This document shows, piece by piece, positions 1 through 6,579 of a stretch of 6,579 nt of DNA. The first letter of the stretch is position 1, and the number at the start of each line of letters is the position of its first letter. The position numbers and the translations under genes are program-made. The notes under the pieces are model-generated. The model made no database searches, was not told where the DNA came from, and saw only the letters and a list, made by a program, of their open reading frames with translations. The stretch comes from Deinococcus rhizophilus. Lineage in GTDB: Bacteria > Deinococcota > Deinococci > Deinococcales > Deinococcaceae. The DNA lies in NCBI RefSeq assembly GCF_030271215.1, contig NZ_JASNGB010000162.1:1-6579 (forward strand), given 5' to 3'.

Positions 1-137
1 GGGTTGCCCACCAGCGCGTTCGCCAGCCGCAGGGCCACCGGGTCCGCCGCCCCACCCCCCGGCACGCCCAGCGCCAGGGCCCGCCGCCCCGCGTCCTGCA
101 CGGTGGTCTGGAGGCCGGGGCGCAGCACCTCAAGCAC
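1..137 (-). CDS. pxpC: 5-oxoprolinase subunit PxpC (biotin-dependent carboxyltransferase-like), 5' end only
   Basis: Only the first 45 codons lie in the window; the gene runs off the left edge. With PxpA and PxpB it would form the ATP-dependent cytoplasmic enzyme that opens 5-oxoproline (pyroglutamate) to glutamate. The visible N-terminus reads [19 protein letters not shown], followed by [18 protein letters not shown] and LVGN. This is the start typical of the KipA/PxpC/AHS2 family (I-x-V-L-x-P-G-x-x-T-T-x-Q-D, then G-V-P-x-x-G-x-x-D, then A-N-x-L-V-G-N). The chosen start is a GTG at 137, because GAGGAG (142-147, minus strand) sits 4 bases upstream and the family motif begins at once. It lies downstream of pxpB on the same strand, as expected for a pxp operon, but after a 116-base gap. 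Family assignment is firm; the rest of the protein cannot be judged. Confidence 0.85.
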   Translation of the reverse strand, partial: MLEVLRPGLQTTVQDAGRRALALGVPGGGAADPVALRLANALVGN

Positions 138-253
138 GTCGCTCCTCAGACGGACTCCGATGGAATCGCTGACGAAGTGATTCCATCCGAGCGGAGGCAA
201 GAAGGAGAGAGGGCGGGTTCCTGGGGAAGGAAAGGAAGTGGACGGAATCCGTA
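138..253 (-). promoter_or_regulatory. Long pxpB-pxpC gap with a 9-bp dyad and C-rich transcript tract
   Basis: No gene fits in these 116 bases. A perfect inverted repeat lies at 159-167 (GATGGAATC) and 179-187 (GATTCCATC) with an 11-base loop. It could be a hairpin in the pxpC leader or an operator; the half-site centres are 20 bp apart, about two helical turns. A second small palindrome, ACGGAATCCGT, lies at 242-252, just after the pxpB stop, and shares the GGAATC core, so that core occurs three times in the gap. Between them (189-242) the transcript strand is pyrimidine-rich and G-poor, by my count about 28 C to 5 G in 54 bases, which resembles a Rho loading region. No oligo-U follows the dyad, so it is not a standard intrinsic terminator. 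The patterns are directly visible; any role is inferred. Confidence 0.45.
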
Positions 254-910
254 TCAGGCATCGGCCGCCATGAACCGCACCCGGTCGCCCGGCCCCCACA
301 GCACGGGTTCTGGCCGCCCCAGGTCGAACAGGGGCGTGTCCGTGTGGCCCACGACCCGCCAGCCTCCCGGTGTCTCGCGCGGGTAGACGCCCGCCCACGG
401 CCCGCCCAGCGCCACGCTGCCCGCCGGAACCCGCTCGCGGGGGGTGGGGAGCCGGGGCATCTGGAACTGCGGCGGCAGCCCGGTCAGAAAGGCGAACCCC
501 GGCGTGAAGCCCAGAAAGGCCACCGTGAGGGTCACGCCCTCCAGCGCCCGGATGAAGCCAGCCTCGTCCAGCCCCACCTGCCCGGCGCACCAGCCCAGGT
601 CCGGCCCCCCGAACGTGACGGGAAGGAGGTGCAGGCGTCCCGGCGCGGCCTCCAGCGACCGCACTCCCGCCAGCCGCTCACGCAGGGCCGCCGCGAGCGC
701 CTCCGGACCCGTGGTCAGCGGGTCGTACAGCACCGTCAGCACGTCCAGCGCGGGCACGGTCTCGCGCACGCCGGGCAGGGGCCGCGCCGCGAGGCTGGCC
801 CGCAACCCCGGCGCGAGGACCGAGCGCACGATCAGGGCGGCGTCTCCCAGCGGGGTGATCTCGGTGGGCGGGCCGGATATGGGCGGGCCGGGCGTGGGCA
901 GGCCAGACAT
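254..910 (-). CDS. pxpB: 5-oxoprolinase subunit PxpB (KipI/AHS1 family)
   Basis: Subunit of the PxpABC 5-oxoprolinase, which uses ATP to convert 5-oxoproline to glutamate in the cytoplasm; Bacillus KipI, a KinA inhibitor, belongs to the same family. Counted from the ATG at 910 the protein has 218 residues, the usual length for the family. Signatures in order: PLGDAALIV near residues 20-28, [10 protein letters not shown] (96-105), [11 protein letters not shown] (132-142), [15 protein letters not shown] (156-170) and [17 protein letters not shown] (174-190), ending in a G-P-G-D-x-V-R-F motif. The frame is open to an upstream GTG at 925 that would add five residues. I prefer the ATG because it matches family length; neither start has a clear Shine-Dalgarno, and a weak -10-like GATCAT (916-921, minus strand) would give a nearly leaderless mRNA. 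pxpC follows on the same strand. A plain annotation with no missing motif. Confidence 0.93.
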   Translation of the reverse strand: MSGLPTPGPPISGPPTEITPLGDAALIVRSVLAPGLRASLAARPLPGVRETVPALDVLTVLYDPLTTGPEALAAALRERLAGVRSLEAAPGRLHLLPVTFGGPDLGWCAGQVGLDEAGFIRALEGVTLTVAFLGFTPGFAFLTGLPPQFQMPRLPTPRERVPAGSVALGGPWAGVYPRETPGGWRVVGHTDTPLFDLGRPEPVLWGPGDRVRFMAADA

Positions 911-935
911 GCCGCATGATCCCACGCGGGGCCGC

Positions 936-941
936 TAGGCT
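936..941 (+). promoter_or_regulatory. TANNNT -10 box for a leaderless nitrilase-like gene
   Basis: TAGGCT ends 7 bases before the ATG at 949, so transcription would begin at or next to the A of the start codon. There is no Shine-Dalgarno before this ATG or before the alternative ATG at 916. Leaderless mRNAs with a TANNNT box at this spacing are known to be common in Deinococcus. No convincing -35 box is visible 16-18 bases upstream, where the sequence also belongs to the pxpB start region. Transcript-end mapping would settle it. Confidence 0.5.
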
Positions 942-948
942 GGTCGGC

Positions 949-2231
<1,283 letters not shown>

Positions 2232-2235
<4 letters not shown>

Positions 2236-2261
2236 CAATTTCCGGGGAGGGTGCCTATACT
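2232..2261 (+). promoter_or_regulatory. Strong σ70-type promoter of the tRNA operon
   Basis: A perfect -35 box TTGACA (2232-2237) and a near-perfect -10 box TATACT (2256-2261) are separated by 18 bases. Transcription would start near 2268, about 50 bases before the first tRNA. The -35 box contains the TGA stop codon of the nitrilase-like gene (2233-2235), so the two units abut with no spacer. The leader has a small hairpin (2281-2285 with 2290-2294) and a second possible one (CGGG...CCCG near 2299-2311), likely removed when RNase P makes the tRNA 5' end. Confidence 0.88.
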
Positions 2262-2317
2262 TCCTTTCGCGCTTGAGAAGGTTCCCCCGGGAACAGGTCG
2301 GGAGCGCCCCGCCGCAA

Positions 2318-2405
<88 letters not shown>

Positions 2406-2437
2406 TCCAGCCAAGCATGACAATCTGGTGCCCTTCT

Positions 2438-2529
<92 letters not shown>

Positions 2530-2553
2530 AGCACCACCCGGCACCATCCACAC

Positions 2554-2634
<81 letters not shown>

Positions 2635-2642
2635 CCAGGAAA

Positions 2643-2666
2643 GTCCGCCGCAAGGCGGGCTTTTTT
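2643..2666 (+). terminator. Rho-independent terminator of the tRNA operon
   Basis: The stem GTCCGCC (2643-2649) pairs with GGCGGGC (2654-2660) over seven positions (one T-G wobble), with a GCAA tetraloop, followed directly by six T (2661-2666). It begins nine bases after the CCA of tRNA-Arg. Read on the minus strand the same hairpin is followed by only three T, so it could act weakly on transcripts leaving dnaG. Confidence 0.93.
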
Positions 2667-2702
2667 CGTTTCTGGCCCAGATCGCCCGCCTCCATTGCCC
2701 CG

Positions 2703-2716
2703 CCCTGAGGCCAGGG
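2703..2716 (-). terminator. Small hairpin immediately after the dnaG stop codon
   Basis: CCCTG and CAGGG arms (five perfect pairs, four-base loop) lie directly next to the dnaG stop codon. No oligo-U follows on the minus strand, so it is at best a weak or Rho-assisted 3' end or an RNA-stabilising hairpin. dnaG may instead end at the weakly bidirectional hairpin around 2643-2660. Confidence 0.3.
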
Positions 2717-4489
<1,773 letters not shown>

Positions 4490-4538
4490 GTGACCCCTCA
4501 CCCCCTGCTCTCGCCGTCGGTCGCGGCGGTAGGGGGTC

Positions 4539-4568
4539 AGTGTACGCCCCCCGGCCTTGCTGTGCCAA
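4539..4568 (-). promoter_or_regulatory. Likely σ70-type promoter of dnaG
   Basis: On the minus strand TTGGCA (4563-4568) and TACACT (4539-4544) are 18 bases apart. They differ from consensus by one base (-35) and two bases (-10), and predict a start near 4532 with a leader of about 43 bases carrying a GAGGGG ribosome site. The position fits the dnaG start at 4489. This also argues against an upstream extension of dnaG. Confidence 0.7.
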
Positions 4569-4650
4569 GCGCCAAAAAGGGTGTGGTAGACGTGGTTTTT
4601 CTGCATAAACCCGGCGGCGGCGTGCCGCACGGCCTTTCCGCCCCGTCCGT

Positions 4651-4683
4651 GGCCCGGGAGATGATTGGGGGGGCCCCCGGGCC
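4651..4683. repeat. GC-only inverted repeat in the dnaG / membrane-protein divergent region
   Basis: GGCCCGGG (4651-4658) and CCCGGGCC (4676-4683) form an 8-bp dyad around a 17-base spacer that itself contains a run of seven G followed by C. It could form a strong hairpin in either strand. It lies between the dnaG promoter and the start of the 143-aa gene. In DNA this GC-rich such dyads arise easily, so a function is not implied. Confidence 0.4.
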
Positions 4684-4747
4684 TGGTCCTGACTGCCGCC
4701 GCCACGGTCTGCGCCCCGGCGTGGGGGTAGGGTGGAGGGACCCGCCC

Positions 4748-5179
4748 ATGCCTCCGCTCGGTGCTCCTCCCACCTACAGCACGCCCGCCACGCTGGGTCT
4801 GGCGCTGCTGGCGATCCTCACGTTCCTGTGGCACTTCACGCTGGGGGCGCTGGCCTACGCGGGCAGCGGGCGGTATCCCGGCCTCGCCCTGCTGCTGCTC
4901 TCGGGGCTGCTGCTGGTTTACGGGGTCCTGACCCTGATCCGCTACGCCGAGGCCCGCGACGCCATGAACGACCCCCAGCCCCGCGCTGCGATGTACGCCA
5001 CCCCCCACGAGAGCCGGGTTCCGCTGGTCGGTCTGTGCCTCGCCGGGCTGCTGGTGCTGGCCGACGCCGCCTTCGCGCTCTCCGGGCAGCTTCCGCCCTG
5101 GCACCTGGCGGGGCTGCTGCTCTCAGCGCTGCTTGCCCGGCAGGCGTTCCGGATTCGGCCGCCCGCCGGGGACGACTGA
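4748..5179 (+). CDS. Small four-helix membrane protein, function unknown
   Basis: A 143-residue protein that I do not recognise. Hydrophobic segments lie near residues 14-36, 44-65, 91-111 and 116-134. The loop between the second and third (66-90) is charged and contains [11 protein letters not shown]; the C-terminal tail ([13 protein letters not shown]) is also basic, so by the positive-inside rule both ends should face the cytoplasm. The start is the ATG at 4748, where GGAGG (4734-4738) lies nine bases upstream; the frame is open further back, but that stretch overlaps the dnaG promoter and start and reads as low-quality protein. A TAGGGT at 4728-4733 may be a -10 box, without a clear -35. 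Divergent from dnaG with 258 bases between starts. No catalytic motif, cysteine pair or ligand motif is visible. The coding call rests on the ribosome site, the length and the coherent membrane pattern. Confidence 0.75.
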   Translation: MPPLGAPPTYSTPATLGLALLAILTFLWHFTLGALAYAGSGRYPGLALLLLSGLLLVYGVLTLIRYAEARDAMNDPQPRAAMYATPHESRVPLVGLCLAGLLVLADAAFALSGQLPPWHLAGLLLSALLARQAFRIRPPAGDD

Positions 5180-5366
5180 TAGGAATTCCCGATAAAAGGT
5201 GCACTGCTCAGCCTGGGCACCCGAGCGGCGCGAGCGGGAGAAGACACAGGTTGTGCAGTACGGAGCCGCAAGAGGCGCTTTCCCGATGGTTACGCAGGTT
5301 GAGTGGGTTCCGTCTGGCCGGGCCTCCAGCAGAGAAAAAAGGGTGGGCCAGGAAGGGCGCAGGGCC
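5180..5366. other. Convergent gap with no recognised gene
   Basis: These 187 bases lie between the membrane-protein stop and the terminator of the SLH gene. Short open frames on both strands look like chance frames and have no ribosome site or family motif. It holds a GGAATTCC palindrome just after the stop (5182-5189), GGTGC/GCACC arms (5199-5203 and 5217-5221) and a run of six A (5335-5340), but no intrinsic terminator for the upstream plus-strand gene that I can find. It does not match a riboswitch or stable RNA that I know by sight. Confidence 0.5.
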
Positions 5367-5394
5367 AAAAAAATGGAACCCGGTGAGGGGTTCC
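5367..5394 (-). terminator. Rho-independent terminator of the SLH/collagen-like gene
   Basis: On the minus strand GGAACCC (5388-5394) and GGGTTCC (5375-5381) form a perfect 7-bp stem with a six-base loop, followed after one A by seven T (plus-strand A run 5367-5373). It begins 27 bases beyond the stop codon at 5422. On the plus strand the hairpin has no T run, so it would not stop transcription arriving from the membrane-protein gene. Confidence 0.95.
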
Positions 5395-5421
5395 GTGGGG
5401 AGGGTGCGGAAGGAAAGCCGC

Positions 5422-6528
5422 TTAGAAGCGGAACTTCACCCCGGCCGCGATGGAGCTGTTGGTGGTGTTCGAGCCGTCGAAGTAGAACTGCTGACGGGCT
5501 TCCCCGAAGAGGGCCACGCGGTCGATGATGCGGTAGTCCACTCCCACGAGCAGCTCGCCGAAGGTGGAGCCCCGCTCGAGGTTGTAGCCGCCGCCCGCGC
5601 CCAGAATGCCGTCGGCGCGGTTGAAGGTGCCGCGGTAGGTGGCCAGGGCGCTGATGCTGTTGCCGGGGGTCTCGCCGCGCACGCGGAAATCACCCGTGAC
5701 GCGCAGGCCCAGGCTGCCGATCAGGGCGTCGTTACCGACCATCACGCGCACCATCGAGCCGACATTCTGCTGGAGGATGTTGTAGTACGACACCCCGATG
5801 TAGTTTCCGTAACGCAGCGCCTCGACGGGGGGCACATAGGAAACGCCGGGTTCGCCGCGCTCGCCCTGCGGGCCCGTTGCTCCGGTTTCTCCGGCAGGAC
5901 CCTGCGGCCCGGCAGCGCCCACCGCTCCTGCGGGGCCCGCCGGACCCTGCGGACCTGCCGGCCCCTGAGCGCCGGTCGCGCCCGTCTCGCCCTGGGGACC
6001 CTGAGGACCGGCGGGGCCCTGGGGACCCGTTGCCCCGGCCGCGCCCGTCCCGCCTGCCGGGAGGTTGGCGATGGCCGCCTGCAGCTCGGCAATCTGGGCA
6101 CGCAGCTCCTCGATGGCGGTGTTCTGGGCGGCCACCTGGGCACGGAGCTGCTCCAGCCCGGTCAGCGCTTCTTGCAGGCCCTGGCGCAGGGTCTGGAGTT
6201 CAGCCGGGTTGAAGGTCGTCTGGTTGGCGGGAAGCTGCGCGATCAGGCGGGCAAGCACCTGCGCGACCTCCTGACGGGTGGCGGCCTGGCACCAGTCGAA
6301 TTGCCCGTCGGGATAGCCGATGAAGAGCCCCCGCTGGGTCACGAGTTCGATGGCGGCTTGTGCCCAGGTGCCCGGCGTGCAGGCCACGACGGGCACCTGG
6401 GTCACGGGTGTGACCTGGGGGGTCACCGGGGTCAGGGGTGTAGTGGTGGTGGGCGCGGAGCCGCTGCCCCCCGCGAGGGCCGTGCCGAGCGCCATCAGGA
6501 GGCTGGTCGAGAGCAGGGTCTTTTTCAT
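5422..6528 (-). CDS. Secreted SLH / coiled-coil / collagen-like / outer-membrane-barrel protein
   Basis: A 368-residue envelope protein, probably bridging peptidoglycan and outer membrane. Order: signal peptide (1-19, [11 protein letters not shown]... ending ALA); Thr/Pro-rich linker (about 26-46); one SLH domain (about 52-98, with [23 protein letters not shown] and [12 protein letters not shown]), bracketed by the only two cysteines, Cys50 and Cys80; a heptad-like coiled coil (about 108-155); 24 unbroken Gly-X-Y triplets (159-230); and a C-terminal region (about 235-368) with some eight alternating strands, ending in the Phe (GVKFRF) usual for outer-membrane barrels. The SLH domain should bind the peptidoglycan-linked polymer, as in Deinococcus SlpA, which has the same SLH, coil and barrel order but is far longer. 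The start is supported by AAGGAG (6534-6539, minus strand) five bases before the ATG. Single gene with its own terminator; the promoter lies at or beyond the window edge. The exact role is unknown. Confidence 0.9.
   Translation of the reverse strand: MKKTLLSTSLLMALGTALAGGSGSAPTTTTPLTPVTPQVTPVTQVPVVACTPGTWAQAAIELVTQRGLFIGYPDGQFDWCQAATRQEVAQVLARLIAQLPANQTTFNPAELQTLRQGLQEALTGLEQLRAQVAAQNTAIEELRAQIAELQAAIANLPAGGTGAAGATGPQGPAGPQGPQGETGATGAQGPAGPQGPAGPAGAVGAAGPQGPAGETGATGPQGERGEPGVSYVPPVEALRYGNYIGVSYYNILQQNVGSMVRVMVGNDALIGSLGLRVTGDFRVRGETPGNSISALATYRGTFNRADGILGAGGGYNLERGSTFGELLVGVDYRIIDRVALFGEARQQFYFDGSNTTNSSIAAGVKFRF
5839..6054 (-). repeat. Collagen-like Gly-X-Y tract (24 triplets)
   Basis: Glycine occupies every third residue from 159 to 228 without a break. 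Most triplets are GPQ, GPA, GAT and GET, with charged triplets (GERGEP) at the barrel-proximal end. Bacteria lack the usual proline hydroxylation, but such tracts, as in streptococcal Scl proteins, still form triple helices when trimerised. At about 0.29 nm per residue the tract would span roughly 20 nm. The DNA is an imperfect repeat of GC-rich 9-base units, so length variation between strains is likely. Confidence 0.93.
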
Positions 6529-6579
6529 GGGTTCTCCTTGGAAATGGGGCCGCCGCGATAAGGCTGAACTCCCGGTCGT

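Noticed and set aside
159..187. Intrinsic terminator between pxpB and pxpC
   Set aside because: The stem is AT-mixed, the loop is 11 bases and no U run follows on either strand.
4490..5104. N-terminal extension of dnaG in the same open frame
   Set aside because: The extension is unlike any primase, overlaps the divergent gene, and lies upstream of a good -35/-10 pair and ribosome site that fit the ATG at 4489.
5123..5368. Short minus-strand frame of 81 codons in the convergent gap
   Set aside because: It has no ribosome site, no recognisable motif, and follows directly after the terminator of the SLH gene.
4732..6561. A 609-codon open frame on the plus strand over the membrane gene, the gap and the whole SLH gene
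   Set aside because: It is antisense to the SLH/collagen gene, out of frame with the membrane gene, and its translation is low-complexity Ala/Gly/Arg text with no domain. Long chance frames are expected in DNA this GC-rich.

Overview
The window is GC-rich chromosomal DNA that most resembles Deinococcus or a close relative. The reasons are: an SLH / coiled-coil / outer-membrane-barrel envelope protein of the SlpA kind typical of Deinococcus-Thermus, TANNNT -10 boxes so close to start codons that the transcripts would be leaderless, and an otherwise bacterial σ70-type promoter layout. The genus is inferred from style; no marker gene was compared.

Layout, left to right. (1) Minus strand: the 5' end of pxpC (running off the left edge) and all of pxpB, two subunits of the PxpABC 5-oxoprolinase, separated by a 116-base gap with a 9-bp inverted repeat and a C-rich, G-poor tract on the transcript strand. 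(2) Plus strand, divergent from pxpB across only 38 bases: a nitrilase-superfamily protein whose catalytic cysteine position is serine and which ends in a short hydrophobic tail plus four arginines. (3) A stable-RNA operon: a strong σ70 promoter whose -35 box overlaps the nitrilase stop codon, then tRNA-Ser(UGA), tRNA-Ser(GCU), tRNA-Arg(ACG) and a rho-independent terminator. (4) Minus strand, converging on the tRNAs: dnaG (primase, complete, 590 aa) with a recognisable promoter. (5) Plus strand, divergent from dnaG: a 143-aa protein with four predicted membrane segments and no recognised function. (6) A roughly 190-base convergent stretch without a gene, then, on the minus strand, a secreted envelope protein with signal peptide, SLH domain, coiled coil, 24 uninterrupted Gly-X-Y collagen triplets and a C-terminal beta-barrel, with its own terminator.

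The genes are mostly independent units: amino-acid salvage (pxpBC), translation (tRNAs), replication (dnaG) and envelope architecture. I see no mobile element, CRISPR array or defence system. The points most worth following are the Cys-to-Ser nitrilase-like protein and the collagen-containing SLH/barrel protein; the rest is ordinary housekeeping DNA. I do not claim a new multi-gene system here.
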